A DNA stretch of 64,000 bases from Candidatus Tepidiaquacellales bacterium OLB4/UTCHB1 (GCA_002050165.1 MWSW01000012.1:248001-312000); one strand, 5' to 3'. Positions 27,647 through 37,501 are shown, counted from the first letter of the stretch. Notes: generated by a model from the sequence alone, not told the origin. Numbers and translations are program-made.

Positions 27647-28822
27647 ATGATCTCCGTTAATCACGCCAAAAAATTAATTTCAGAGAGAACATCACAATCG
27701 CAACCGGTGGATATTCCGATACAAAACGCTACCGGATTTATTACTGCCCGTGATGTAACATCTCCGATCGACGTTCCCCCTTTTGATAATTCCGCCATGG
27801 ATGGTTATGCAATTAAACTGAACAAGGATAATTACGTTTATCGAATTACACATATTGTACAGGCAGGTGAAACCAGGCATCTTAAGATAGGTGACGGAGA
27901 AGCTGCGAGAGTTTTTACCGGCGCGCCAATCCCAGACGGGGCAGATACAGTCGTGCAGCAGGAACTCTCTGAACGCAATGATGATTTCGTGAAACTGAAC
28001 TTGAGCGAAATAGATAAAGGTGAACACATCAGGTTACGGGGCGCACAATCAAAGTCCGGAACAACTATACTTCAAAAAGGTACATTAATTTCCCCGGGTA
28101 CTGTGGGCTTGTTGGCTTCAGTAGGAATACAGGCTGTATCAGTTTATTCCTCACCTGTGGTTTCTGTCGTTATAACCGGCAATGAACTTACCCCACCAGG
28201 GTCAGAGTTAGATCACGGATTAATTTATGAATCAAACTCCCCCGCCCTCGTTTCATATCTGAAATATCTGGGAGTTCATAACATAAATGTATTTCATGCA
28301 CCGGATGAAAAGGAATGGCTTAAGAAAAAAATTTCTGAATGCCTGGATAACTCCGATATTTTATTACTAACCGGTGGTGTTTCCGTTGGGGATTACGATT
28401 TCGTTCATGAAATACTAAATGAAATCGGTATTGAAAGGCTTTTTCACAAAGTAAAACAACGCCCCGGAAAACCTCTTTATGTCGGAAAGTTAAATTCTAA
28501 ATGGGTATTCGGACTACCCGGAAATCCTGCCTCAGTTATCAGTTGTTTTAATCAATACGTGAAACCCTGCATTAAAGCAAATATGGGGTTCACCCGTGTT
28601 TGGGAACCGGATGCACGTTTACCTCTCGAAAACAGATATACAAAAAAACCTGGACTCACATTTTTCCTCAAAGCAAGCACAGTAAACGATAAGATTGTCG
28701 TTCCGGATGGGCAACAATCATTTAATATGTTACCATTCGGGGCAGCCAACGGGCTTGCTGAAATTCCGGAAGAGATTGAAATGGTAGAACCAGGGTCGAT
28801 TGTAAATTTTTATAAATGGTAA
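27647..28822 (+). CDS. moeA: Molybdopterin molybdenumtransferase MoeA
   Basis: A 391-residue protein with the full MoeA layout: N-terminal MISVNHAKKLI, SAMDGYAI, DTVVQQE, the substrate domain ending in YESNSPALVSYL, LLTGGVSVGDYDFV and PGNPASVISCF. It inserts molybdate into adenylylated molybdopterin. An upstream GTG at 27629 in the same frame overlaps moaA by 8 bp; the ATG at 27647 is preferred because MoeA proteins usually begin at the MISV-type segment. Located between moaA and the TSUP permease gene. Confidence 0.95.
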   Translation: MISVNHAKKLISERTSQSQPVDIPIQNATGFITARDVTSPIDVPPFDNSAMDGYAIKLNKDNYVYRITHIVQAGETRHLKIGDGEAARVFTGAPIPDGADTVVQQELSERNDDFVKLNLSEIDKGEHIRLRGAQSKSGTTILQKGTLISPGTVGLLASVGIQAVSVYSSPVVSVVITGNELTPPGSELDHGLIYESNSPALVSYLKYLGVHNINVFHAPDEKEWLKKKISECLDNSDILLLTGGVSVGDYDFVHEILNEIGIERLFHKVKQRPGKPLYVGKLNSKWVFGLPGNPASVISCFNQYVKPCIKANMGFTRVWEPDARLPLENRYTKKPGLTFFLKASTVNDKIVVPDGQQSFNMLPFGAANGLAEIPEEIEMVEPGSIVNFYKW

Positions 28823-28825
28823 AAG

Positions 28826-29563
28826 TTGATTGAATACGCTTTCTATATCCTCTTATTTCTGATGCCGGTGGCTGCATTCTTTTATGCCTCTGTTGGTCAT
28901 GGCGGAGCAAGCAGTTACCTGATGCTGCTCACACTTTTTAATTTCGCCCCTGAACAGATACGACCAACTGCTTTGATGTTAAATATTGTGGTTTCATTCA
29001 TTGCATTCGCATCCTACCGGCGGACATGTGAATTCAAAAAAGATATTTTTATTCCTCTTGTTATATTTTCAATTCCTGCTGCATACATTGGCGGGACAAT
29101 CCTCGTAGATGCATATCTATACAAAAAAATTTTAGGAGTACTATTAATTTTCCCTGCGCTGAGATTTCTTAATGTATTTCCCGTGGCTGAAGAAACAGTT
29201 TTAAATAGGAAGTGGTGGATGATTTCAATTATCGGACTTAGCATTGGTTTCGTTTCGGGTTTAATCGGTATCGGGGGCGGTATTATTCTGTCTCCGATAT
29301 TACTTATGGCAGGTTGGGCAAACGTAAAGGAAACAGCCGCATTGAGCGCATTATTCATCTTCCTGAATTCAATCTCAGGATTTATCGGTTCCAATGCAAT
29401 TGATGTAACTATTGACCCTCAACTTTGGATGTTGATGCCATTAACAATAGGTGGCGGCGCTTTAGGTGCATATTTCGGCGCTAATAAATTTAACCCGAAA
29501 GTATTGAAACAATTGTTGGCTGCCGTTCTTATTATTGCTTCAGTAAAATTTCTCATAGGTTGA
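28826..29563 (+). CDS. TSUP (TauE/SafE) family permease
   Basis: A 245-residue polytopic protein, about eight helices, of the TSUP family. The two duplicated motifs are visible as FFYASVGHGGASSYLMLL and GFVSGLIGIGGGIILSPILLMAGW. TSUP members move sulfite, sulfonates, sulfolactate or other small anions. The TTG start at 28826 follows the moeA stop by 3 bp, and the end overlaps mobA by 4 bp, so the gene is embedded in the Moco operon. That setting suggests transport of an anion such as molybdate or nitrite, or of sulfur for the dithiolene, but the sequence does not decide this. No ModABC genes are in the window. Confidence 0.85.
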   Translation: MIEYAFYILLFLMPVAAFFYASVGHGGASSYLMLLTLFNFAPEQIRPTALMLNIVVSFIAFASYRRTCEFKKDIFIPLVIFSIPAAYIGGTILVDAYLYKKILGVLLIFPALRFLNVFPVAEETVLNRKWWMISIIGLSIGFVSGLIGIGGGIILSPILLMAGWANVKETAALSALFIFLNSISGFIGSNAIDVTIDPQLWMLMPLTIGGGALGAYFGANKFNPKVLKQLLAAVLIIASVKFLIG

Positions 29564-30150
29564 TTAAAACATCTGATATAGAAACGTTCATTTTAGCAGG
29601 AGGTAAGAGTAGCCGGATGGGTGACGATAAAGGTATGCTCAGAGTAAACGGAAAACATTTAATAGAGTTTACGATTGAACCTCTCAAAAAATCCGGTTTA
29701 AACCCTAAAATAATTGCAAACAATGAAAGCTATAAAATCTTCGGATTGGAAGTCTTCCCGGATGAAGTGAAAGGTAAAGGTCCGATCGGTGGATTGCTTA
29801 CCTCAATGGTGAATTGTAAGAGAGATCACTTATTACTGATTAGTTGCGATATGCCATTTATTTCAGAAGATTCAGTTGCTTACCTTTTAGCTGAATCAGA
29901 AGATGGGAAAATTTGCGTTTCTTCAGATGGAGAAAAAATAAACCCTCTCTTTGCAATCTATCCGGTTACAATTCTCGGTTTTGTAAACTCACGAATCAAT
30001 GAAAACAAATTAAAAATGACAGAACTGATTTTATCGTCGGATCACAGAGTGATTAATATGTCGGCAATGTTAAAAAATAATCCGTATTTATTTTTGAATA
30101 TTAATACAAGATCAGATTTTGAAAATTTGAGACATTCCCTGAATAAATAA
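29560..30150 (+). CDS. mobA: Molybdenum cofactor guanylyltransferase MobA
   Basis: A 196-residue nucleotidyltransferase. The N-terminal LAGGKSSRMGDDKGML is the GTP-binding motif, and LLISCDMPFISED carries the metal-binding Asp. It converts Mo-MPT to (bis-)MGD, the cofactor of NarG and the Nas-like enzyme in this window. TTG start; 4-bp overlap with the permease gene. The window also holds a MocA-type homologue at 49590-50186, so the two branches of cofactor maturation are separate. Confidence 0.93.
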   Translation: MIKTSDIETFILAGGKSSRMGDDKGMLRVNGKHLIEFTIEPLKKSGLNPKIIANNESYKIFGLEVFPDEVKGKGPIGGLLTSMVNCKRDHLLLISCDMPFISEDSVAYLLAESEDGKICVSSDGEKINPLFAIYPVTILGFVNSRINENKLKMTELILSSDHRVINMSAMLKNNPYLFLNINTRSDFENLRHSLNK

Positions 30151-30156
30151 AAAATA

Positions 30157-30867
30157 TTGGCAGAGAATCAGGAAAGTCGGGATTGTTTTCAGTGTTTAAC
30201 CAGAGCCAACACTTTGTTCAGCTCTCTCAATTTTGAAGAGGTAGCACTGTTAAAAAGAGAGCGCCTTTGTTTGGATTTTAAACCGGGTGAAGATTTATAC
30301 CATGAGGGCGCTGAGACTACCGGTATTTTTATTATCAGAAACGGAAATGCAAAGATTACAAAAGAGAGTTCAGACGGCAGGGAACAGATTTTACGCTTTA
30401 CAAACGAAGGCGATGTATTAGGTTACAGAGCAATTTTAAGCGGTGAAAAATATACTTCATCTGCAACCGCTATGAACAACGTCTCAGCCTGTCTTATACC
30501 GAAGGAAGTCTTACATTCATTTATTAAAAAGAACCAGTACATTGGAATGGGCTTCATGCGGTTGCTTGCCGAGGAAGTCAAAAACACAAATAAACAAATT
30601 ATCAGAATATCTCAAAAACCCGTAAGGGAAAGACTTGCTGAAGCAATTTTATTGTTAAAGGAAACTTACGGATACGAAAATGATTTTGCCACGATAAACG
30701 TAACCCTGAGCCGGGAAGAAATTGCCTGTATAGCAGGAACCGTTCGTGAAACTGCCACCAGAATGTTGTATGAATTTAAATCAATGGATATAATTCAGTT
30801 ATCCGGGAAGAAAATAGCAATAAAAGATATCAACAAACTTATTATCCTCGCCAATCTCATCGAGTAA
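30157..30867 (+). CDS. Crp/Fnr-family transcription regulator with possible Fe-S cysteines
   Basis: A 236-residue regulator, cyclic-nucleotide-binding fold at about residues 20-140 (FKPGEDLYHEGAETTGIFIIRNGNAK) and a C-terminal helix-turn-helix (TLSREEIACIAGTVRETATRML). Four cysteines, C10, C13, C38 and C112, are placed similarly to the four [4Fe-4S] ligands of E. coli FNR (three N-terminal plus one mid-domain), so oxygen sensing is plausible, although the spacing differs. Start is TTG at 30157, 6 bp after mobA. It lies directly before the nar operon and is the obvious candidate regulator for the TGTGA-N6-TCATA site at 30931. Confidence 0.88.
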   Translation: MAENQESRDCFQCLTRANTLFSSLNFEEVALLKRERLCLDFKPGEDLYHEGAETTGIFIIRNGNAKITKESSDGREQILRFTNEGDVLGYRAILSGEKYTSSATAMNNVSACLIPKEVLHSFIKKNQYIGMGFMRLLAEEVKNTNKQIIRISQKPVRERLAEAILLLKETYGYENDFATINVTLSREEIACIAGTVRETATRMLYEFKSMDIIQLSGKKIAIKDINKLIILANLIE

Positions 30868-30930
30868 AAAACTTCTCAGTCAAAATCCTCAAATCAGCAT
30901 CAAAAATTAATTTTTAGACCTTTTCCGAAA

Positions 30931-30964
30931 TGTGACTAAAGTCATAAACCATGATGAGTATAAT
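30931..30964 (+). promoter_or_regulatory. Putative Crp/Fnr operator and -10 element of the nar operon
   Basis: TGTGA-CTAAAG-TCATA at 30931-30946 is close to the classic TGTGA-N6-TCACA Crp-type palindrome. A TATAAT hexamer follows at 30959-30964. The site lies 64 bp after the Crp/Fnr-family gene and about 100 bp before the cytochrome c start at 31043. Binding by that regulator is inference. Confidence 0.5.
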
Positions 30965-31042
30965 CATTGAAGAAAGCTACTTTTAGACGGATTTTTGTTA
31001 CCAGTTAGTTCTCACAAAATTACAAATCCACATTTCCAAATT

Positions 31043-31537
31043 ATGATAAATAAAACTTTGCACGGCATCCGCAAAATCTTTGCTATAGGTTCAATTGTAG
31101 TATGTTTTGCAGTTTTAGTTTATGCACAGGGAGATAGCAAAGAAGGAGAAACAATATTTTCATCAAAGTGTACAGCATGTCACACAATCGGTGGAGGAAA
31201 GCTAATCGGACCTGATCTCTCAGGTGTTACCGAAAAGCGGGAGGAAGCATGGTTGAAGAGGCAAATTAAAGAGCCGGATAAATTACTTGCCGAAGGAGAT
31301 CCGATTGCGAATGGATTATTAAAAGAATTCGGCGTACCGATGGCACCTCTTGGCCTTAACGATGCAGAAGTTGAAAACGTAATCGCATTTCTCAAGGGTT
31401 CCGGCGAAGGTGGTGAAACTCAGGTACAAACTTCTTCTTACTTTTTGCCGACTTTGTTAATCAGTTTTCTTATAATTATATTATTTACAATCATCGGTCT
31501 GAAATCAGGCCGTAAGAATTCATCCGTAACGATATAA
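31043..31537 (+). CDS. Membrane-anchored c-type cytochrome of the nar operon
   Basis: A 164-residue protein. The ATG at 31043 gives a typical signal peptide (IRKIFAIGSIVVCFAVLVYA); an earlier in-frame start at 30995 is not preferred. The heme motif is CTACH, in KCTACHTIGGGKLIGPDLSG, and a later Met in VPMAPLG is a probable axial ligand. A C-terminal hydrophobic helix (FLPTLLISFLIIILFTIIGL) anchors it. It is the first gene of the nar operon, 13 bp before narG. A cytochrome c at this position recalls NarC of Thermus and some other nar operons, where it carries electrons between quinol and other acceptors. Confidence 0.87.
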   Translation: MINKTLHGIRKIFAIGSIVVCFAVLVYAQGDSKEGETIFSSKCTACHTIGGGKLIGPDLSGVTEKREEAWLKRQIKEPDKLLAEGDPIANGLLKEFGVPMAPLGLNDAEVENVIAFLKGSGEGGETQVQTSSYFLPTLLISFLIIILFTIIGLKSGRKNSSVTI

Positions 31538-31550
31538 CCAATCATCAATT

Positions 31551-34500
31551 ATGAAAAGTAAATGGTTTAAAATCACCGACAATTCCAGATCCTGGGAAGA
31601 ATTTTACAGAAAGAGGTGGAATTACGACTATTCTGTCAGATCAACACACGGTGTAAACTGCTCAATGGCTTGTAGCTGGGAAGTCTTCGTAAAAGACGGT
31701 CTGATTTGTTGGGAACTGCAAAAAACGGATTACCCACAGATTGATCCTGACATTCCAAATGTTGAACCCCGAGGTTGCCAGCGCGGCGCAACATCGTCAT
31801 GGTACCCGTATAGTCCGCTTCGACCAAAATTTCCGTACATCAGAAAAGTACTGTGGGAATATTATCTTGAGGAAAGGAATAGCGGAAAGGATCCAGTTGA
31901 AGCTTACGGGTCAATTGTAGAAGATCCGGAAAAGAGCGTTGCATATAAATCTGCACGCGGTAAAGGTGGATGGAGCAGGATTACATGGGATAAAGCTACT
32001 GAGCTGGTTGCAGCATCACAAATTTACACGATAAAAAAATACGGACCGGATCACATCGCAAACTTCTCACCGATTCCTGCTATGAGCTTACTAAGTTTCA
32101 TTTCAGGTCATAGGTACAACAATCTTCTCGGTGGAATATATTGCAGTTACTACGAATGGTACCACGATTTACCACACGTATCCCCTTCAATGTTCGGTGA
32201 GCAAACTGAAAATTGTGAAAGCTCCGATTGGTATTTAAGTACATATTGGGTCGTTGCCGGAACTAATATAAATATGACGAGAACTGCAGATGCCCATTTC
32301 CTTTCAGAGGCAAAATACAGAGGTTCGAAAATCGTTGTAGTCTCCCCGAATTATTCTGATGTGACCAAACACACTGATCTTTGGGTACCGTTGATACCTG
32401 GTAGCGACGGCGCATATTTTATGGCATGCATTCACGTCATTTTAAAGGAATTCTATGCAGAAAAAGAAACTCCGTACTTCAACGATTACATAAAAAAATA
32501 CACTGACTTCCCCTTCCTTGTACTGCTTGAAAATGATGGTAATAAATATCAAATGGGCAGATTCCTTCGCGCTGCGGATTTATCTGAATATGCCAATGAA
32601 GAAAATCCTGACTGGAAGCTAATTATGACCGATGGTAAAAGGAAACTTCATCTGCCTACCGGTTCAGTCGGATTCAGATGGGAGAAAGAGCCGACAGGTA
32701 ACTGGAACCTTCAATTGAAAAATGCAGTCACTAAAGAAGAATTTGATCCGCTGGTAACATTAATTGACAATCACGACGAAAAAGCGATGGTATCATTCAG
32801 CGACTTTACCGATACGTACAGCCATACAGTCGGTAAGACTAACGGCAAAGGCGAGAAAGCAGTTGAAATCTTAAGAGAAGTACCAGCTCAAAAAATAAAA
32901 TCAAAAGACGGATCCGAGTTACTTGTTACAACTGTGTTTGATTTACTTATGGCACAAGCCGGTGTTTCAAGGGGACTCGGCGGAGATTACCCGAAAGATT
33001 ACGACGATCCGAAACCATATACTCCAGCCTGGCAGGAAAAACTAACGGGTGTTAGTCGTAAACTTGCAATACAGGTCGGTCGTGAGTTTGCGGAAAACGC
33101 AGTTAAAACTAAAGGGAAATCTACCATTATTTCAGGCCCCGGTGTCCAGCACTTTTACCACGGGGGATCAATTTATCAACGAAACCAAGCCGTTATGCTC
33201 GCTCTGTGCGGCTGTAACGGTGTAAACGGTGGTAACTTTAACCACTACGTAGGGACTCAACACACCCGTCTTAATGCGCCTTTCGTCAATCTCGGCAGCG
33301 CTCTCGACTGGGTAAAACCCCCAAGATTAATGAATACTACCTCATTGTGGTATTTCCATACCGGACAATGGAGGTATGATGGCATGCCGTTAGATACCCA
33401 GTGGGCTACAGGAGCAAAAAAGCTTCCTGGATACAATCATGCTGCTGACATGAACGCGCTCGCCGTAAGACTGGGTTGGCTGCCATTTTTCCCGCAAGTT
33501 GACAAGAAAAATCCACTTAATATTTACAAAGAGGCTGTTGCAGCTGGCTGTAAGACCGATGATGAAGTTAAAGAATGGGTGTTAAATCAATTCAAAGAAA
33601 ACAAGCTCAACTTCGCTATCCACGATGTTGACGCACATGAAAACAGGCTTAAAGTCTTAACTGTTTACAGGGGTAATCTCATCGGAACAAGTATGAGAGG
33701 ACACGAGCTAACGCTTAAACATTTCCTGGGTACGCACAATAACGTTCTTTGGGATGAGGAACCTGCCAAAGGTTTGGTAAAGGAAATCAATTGGATTGAA
33801 CCTTCTCCATTGGGTAAACTTGACCTGCTCGTCAATCTCAACTTCAGAATGGATTCAAACGCTAATTACTCCGACATAGTACTTCCGGCAGCTTTTTGGT
33901 ACGAAAAGTATGATATCACATTCGGAGATATGCATACATTCATTCACCCACTTACTCCTGCAACTGATCCACCATGGGAAAGCAAACCGGATTGGGAAGC
34001 GTTTGTAATAATCGCGGCAAAATTCTCAGAACTTGCCAAAAAACATTTACCTGAACCCGTAAAAGACGTCGTCTTCAAAGCTTTATGGATGGATTCTCCG
34101 GATATGTTAGCGCAAAAGAACGGAGAAATCAAGGACTGGAGAAATGGAGATATTGAACCAATTCCGGGTAAAACCTTCCCTGACATTGCAATAGTTGAAA
34201 GGGATTACACTAAAATTTACGATAAAATGGTCTCTTTGGGACCTCTCGTTTGTAAGCCTCACGGTTACGGGTCTAAAGGTCAATATACTGACCTTACCCC
34301 AATCGTAGAAGAAGAATTAAAGTTCAATAAAAAATTCAATATCAGAAATGATCGTGTTTATTTCGAACGTTCTGAGCAGGTTTGTGAACTCATTTGTCAG
34401 ATAGCTCCGGAATTGAACGGAAGATTAGCGTGGATGTTCTTCAAAGAGATGGAGAAGAAAGTAGGTCTTCCTCTCGCTGATTTAGTCGAACCGGTAAAAC

Positions 34501-35309
34501 AAAAGCGGGTTGCTTACAGAGATTTAATTATTCAGCCGCGAAGGATTCACACGACACCGCAATGGAGTTCAATACTTTTCGATCCGAAAACCGGTAAACA
34601 ACGTACCTTCGCGCCATTTACCATGAACGTCGAAAGACTGAAACCATGGCATACATTATCGGGAAGACAGGAAATTTATTACGATCATCAGGGAATTAGA
34701 GAACTTGGTGAAGCATTGCCAACTAATAAGCCTCCGCTTGATCCGGTTGCTATCGGTGATGTTAATCTTGACAAAGCTGTCGGTAAATCAAAAGTATTCA
34801 GGTTCATTACACCTCACGGGAAATGGCAGATACACAGTACATTCAGAGATCACTGGCCAATGTTACAACTTTCCAGAGGGGGTCCGACGGTTTGGTTAAA
34901 TCCTGAAGATGCAGATGAAATTGAAGTTACTGATAACGACTGGGTGGAAATGTATTGTGAAAACGGCATCGAAGTTGTGAGAGCTGTTGTCAGTCCACAG
35001 GTGCCACGAAACATGGCGATAACATACCATCAGGTCGAGCGACACGTTAACGTTCCATTTTCACCGTTAGCGAAAAAATTCAAACGATCTGATCTGAGAG
35101 GTGGAAACAATAACGCCACAACACGGATAATGATGAATCCACACACCATGATCGGTGGCTACGCACAATTTACTTATTATAATAATTTCTGGGGCACAAG
35201 CCCGTCAGAGCGGGATCATGGAATATTAATCAGGAAAATGCCTTTACAATCAGGAGAGAAAAAGGTCATTTACCAGGAAAAAGATTTGGATCAACTCATA
35301 AATATATAA
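31551..35309 (+). CDS. narG: Respiratory nitrate reductase alpha subunit NarG
   Basis: A 1252-residue molybdoenzyme, about the length of E. coli NarG. The FS0 cluster ligands are H33, C37, C41 and C76 (HGVNCSMAC, PRGCQRGA), with the same spacing as H49, C53, C57 and C92 in E. coli. The Mo-ligand Asp region reads YYEWYHDLPHVSPSMFGEQT, and the bis-MGD segments TRTADAHFLSEAKYRGSK and PNYSDVTKHTDLWVP are conserved. No Tat signal occurs at the N-terminus, so the active site is probably cytoplasmic. It reduces nitrate to nitrite. The genes narH, narJ and narI follow in order. NxrA-type nitrite oxidation is considered less likely because narJ and a canonical narI are present. Confidence 0.96.
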   Translation: MKSKWFKITDNSRSWEEFYRKRWNYDYSVRSTHGVNCSMACSWEVFVKDGLICWELQKTDYPQIDPDIPNVEPRGCQRGATSSWYPYSPLRPKFPYIRKVLWEYYLEERNSGKDPVEAYGSIVEDPEKSVAYKSARGKGGWSRITWDKATELVAASQIYTIKKYGPDHIANFSPIPAMSLLSFISGHRYNNLLGGIYCSYYEWYHDLPHVSPSMFGEQTENCESSDWYLSTYWVVAGTNINMTRTADAHFLSEAKYRGSKIVVVSPNYSDVTKHTDLWVPLIPGSDGAYFMACIHVILKEFYAEKETPYFNDYIKKYTDFPFLVLLENDGNKYQMGRFLRAADLSEYANEENPDWKLIMTDGKRKLHLPTGSVGFRWEKEPTGNWNLQLKNAVTKEEFDPLVTLIDNHDEKAMVSFSDFTDTYSHTVGKTNGKGEKAVEILREVPAQKIKSKDGSELLVTTVFDLLMAQAGVSRGLGGDYPKDYDDPKPYTPAWQEKLTGVSRKLAIQVGREFAENAVKTKGKSTIISGPGVQHFYHGGSIYQRNQAVMLALCGCNGVNGGNFNHYVGTQHTRLNAPFVNLGSALDWVKPPRLMNTTSLWYFHTGQWRYDGMPLDTQWATGAKKLPGYNHAADMNALAVRLGWLPFFPQVDKKNPLNIYKEAVAAGCKTDDEVKEWVLNQFKENKLNFAIHDVDAHENRLKVLTVYRGNLIGTSMRGHELTLKHFLGTHNNVLWDEEPAKGLVKEINWIEPSPLGKLDLLVNLNFRMDSNANYSDIVLPAAFWYEKYDITFGDMHTFIHPLTPATDPPWESKPDWEAFVIIAAKFSELAKKHLPEPVKDVVFKALWMDSPDMLAQKNGEIKDWRNGDIEPIPGKTFPDIAIVERDYTKIYDKMVSLGPLVCKPHGYGSKGQYTDLTPIVEEELKFNKKFNIRNDRVYFERSEQVCELICQIAPELNGRLAWMFFKEMEKKVGLPLADLVEPVKQKRVAYRDLIIQPRRIHTTPQWSSILFDPKTGKQRTFAPFTMNVERLKPWHTLSGRQEIYYDHQGIRELGEALPTNKPPLDPVAIGDVNLDKAVGKSKVFRFITPHGKWQIHSTFRDHWPMLQLSRGGPTVWLNPEDADEIEVTDNDWVEMYCENGIEVVRAVVSPQVPRNMAITYHQVERHVNVPFSPLAKKFKRSDLRGGNNNATTRIMMNPHTMIGGYAQFTYYNNFWGTSPSERDHGILIRKMPLQSGEKKVIYQEKDLDQLINI

Positions 35310-35313
35310 AAAA

Positions 35314-36882
35314 ATGAAAGTCAAAGCACAAATGAGCATGGTGTTCAACCTTGAGAAATGTATCGGTTGTAACACTTGTACAGTAACATGTAAAAATGTC
35401 TGGACTAACCGCGAAGGAGCGGAATACATGTGGTGGAACAATGTTGAAACAAAGCCCGGCATCGGATATCCCAAGCAATGGGAGAATCAGGATGTCTGGA
35501 AAGGAGGTTGGGTAAAGAAAGATGGTAGCATACAGTTAAGATATGGTTCCAGAGTATATATGTTGCTGAATATATTTTACAACCCGCATGTTCCGGAAAT
35601 GAAAGATTACTACGGGGATGATGTTTATACTTTTGGCTTTGACAATCTTCATACAACGCAGGAGATGACACAACAACCCATGGCAGCACCGAAATCCATG
35701 GTATCTGGAAAGGAAGAGATCGATATTAACTGGAATGTTAACTGGGAAGATAACGCAGGTGGTTCACATATTACAGGACAATTGGATACGAATTTCGAAG
35801 GAATGACAAAAGAAGAAAAAGATGCTTACCTGAAATTTAAGCAGGTCTTTTATTTTTACCTGCCACGAATTTGCAATCACTGCATTAACGCTGCTTGCGT
35901 AGGTGCCTGTCCGTCAGGCGCTGCCTACAAACGGGAGGAAGATGGAATTGTACTGATTGACCAGAACAGATGCAGGGCATGGAGATATTGCGTTTCTGCG
36001 TGTCCGTATAAAAAAACTTATTACAACTGGCGATCGGGGAAAATGGAGAAATGTATCCTTTGCTATCCCAGAGTTGAATCAGGATTGCCACCGGTTTGTT
36101 TCCATTCGTGCGTTGGAAAAATCAGATCCTTCGGTGTAATATTTTACGATATGGATAAAGTTGAGGAAACTCTGAAAGTTGAAGACGATGAACTTATCAA
36201 AAAGCACAGGGAATTAATACTCGATCCGTTCGATGAAAAAGTAATTGAAGCTGCAAAAGAATCCGGTTACAGCGATGACTGGATAGATGCTGCACAAAGA
36301 TCGCCGGTTTACAAGCTATTTAAGAAATGGGAACTCGCACTTCCACTTCATCCCGAGTTCAGGACTTTACCTTCATTGTTCTACATTCCCCCGCAAAGTC
36401 CCGTTACAACCAGCGCAGGGAAATCTTCACCGGATGAAAGTGACGTTTTCGATATGACCGAATCTTCAGACGGTGGTCCGTTAATTCATCCTGATGAGTT
36501 GAGCAAGTTCAGAGTACCGCTAAAATATTTAGCTAATATGTTTTCAGTGGGCAATACTTATGAAATAGAAAAATCACTCAGACGCCAACTTGCTGTAAGG
36601 CATTACAACAGAAGTTTGAGAGTAGATCAGGAACCTAATCTGGAGATACTCGAAAAAGAAGGTTTAACAAAAGAAGACGCTGATGGTATTACACGAGCCG
36701 TGTCTCTGGCAATTTATGAAGAGAGGTTTGTAATTCCAAACACTAGGCGTGAAGATGCGGAAATTAGTCCATATACCGAAAGAGGATTTGCCGGGTTTGA
36801 TCAAATGACCCCCTGGTCTCCTATGAAGAGGAGGAAAAGCTTATATACATCACATCACACACCTGAAAAATCTTTTGAATAA
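35314..36882 (+). CDS. narH: Nitrate reductase beta subunit NarH
   Basis: A 522-residue iron-sulfur subunit with four cysteine clusters: CIGCNTCTVTCKNVW, CNHCINAACVGACPSG, CRAWRYCVSACPYKK and CILCYPRVESGLPPVCFHSC. In the third group a Trp takes one Cys position (CRAW), the hallmark of the [3Fe-4S] cluster in NarH. It has no signal peptide and transfers electrons from NarI to NarG. It lies 4 bp after narG and 1 bp before narJ. Confidence 0.96.
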   Translation: MKVKAQMSMVFNLEKCIGCNTCTVTCKNVWTNREGAEYMWWNNVETKPGIGYPKQWENQDVWKGGWVKKDGSIQLRYGSRVYMLLNIFYNPHVPEMKDYYGDDVYTFGFDNLHTTQEMTQQPMAAPKSMVSGKEEIDINWNVNWEDNAGGSHITGQLDTNFEGMTKEEKDAYLKFKQVFYFYLPRICNHCINAACVGACPSGAAYKREEDGIVLIDQNRCRAWRYCVSACPYKKTYYNWRSGKMEKCILCYPRVESGLPPVCFHSCVGKIRSFGVIFYDMDKVEETLKVEDDELIKKHRELILDPFDEKVIEAAKESGYSDDWIDAAQRSPVYKLFKKWELALPLHPEFRTLPSLFYIPPQSPVTTSAGKSSPDESDVFDMTESSDGGPLIHPDELSKFRVPLKYLANMFSVGNTYEIEKSLRRQLAVRHYNRSLRVDQEPNLEILEKEGLTKEDADGITRAVSLAIYEERFVIPNTRREDAEISPYTERGFAGFDQMTPWSPMKRRKSLYTSHHTPEKSFE

Positions 36883-36883
36883 A

Positions 36884-37468
36884 ATGAAAGACACAAAAGC
36901 AATAGCAAATACATATAAAATTATCGCAGACCTATGGTGTAATCCGATTGATATAAACATGGAAGACGTTCTGCGTGAATCTGCCTTGGTAATCAACACA
37001 CTGAGAGAAAACCATTTCGACACTGCAGAGGAACTTTCAAAATTCATTCAACATCCTGCAGTTACACAAGAAACATACATTGACCTGTTTGAACTAAACC
37101 CGCAGTGTGCGCTTTACCTTGGGAGCCATACTTACGAGGAATCCAGCTCATGTGCAGACGCAGCGAAATCGGACAGGAATACATACATGATTGAGCTAGT
37201 TAATTTATATAAACACTTCGGACTCGCGATCGACAAGAATGAATTGCCGGATTATTTACCGATCATGGTTGAGTTTCTGGCGCTTACAATTCATTCAAAT
37301 ATTGACCCTGTTAGGATAAAGTTCATCAATGAATACATGCTCCCCTTTTTGCAACCTCTCCGGGAAAAATTAGAGGAGATGAAATCACATTATAAGCATT
37401 TATGCGATGCTCTTATAAAGAACTTACATGACGATTTAAAATTAACGGAAAATTTACAACCGGCGTAA
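36884..37468 (+). CDS. narJ: Nitrate reductase assembly chaperone NarJ
   Basis: A 194-residue, mostly helical protein in the narJ position. It has TorD/NarJ-like features such as LFELNPQCALYLGSHTYEE and a short helical C-terminus. NarJ chaperones help insert the Mo cofactor into NarG before membrane docking. The ATG at 36884 is one base after the narH stop; an in-frame TTG at 36875 is less likely. Identification rests mainly on position and length. Confidence 0.85.
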   Translation: MKDTKAIANTYKIIADLWCNPIDINMEDVLRESALVINTLRENHFDTAEELSKFIQHPAVTQETYIDLFELNPQCALYLGSHTYEESSSCADAAKSDRNTYMIELVNLYKHFGLAIDKNELPDYLPIMVEFLALTIHSNIDPVRIKFINEYMLPFLQPLREKLEEMKSHYKHLCDALIKNLHDDLKLTENLQPA

Positions 37469-37501
37469 TACCGGATTAACAGAAAACCTAAACCTGAAAA
37501 A

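Noticed and set aside
30902-30915. A 14-bp AT-only palindrome (five A, TTAA, five T)
   Set aside because: Pure A/T palindromes are expected by chance in such AT-rich intergenic DNA.
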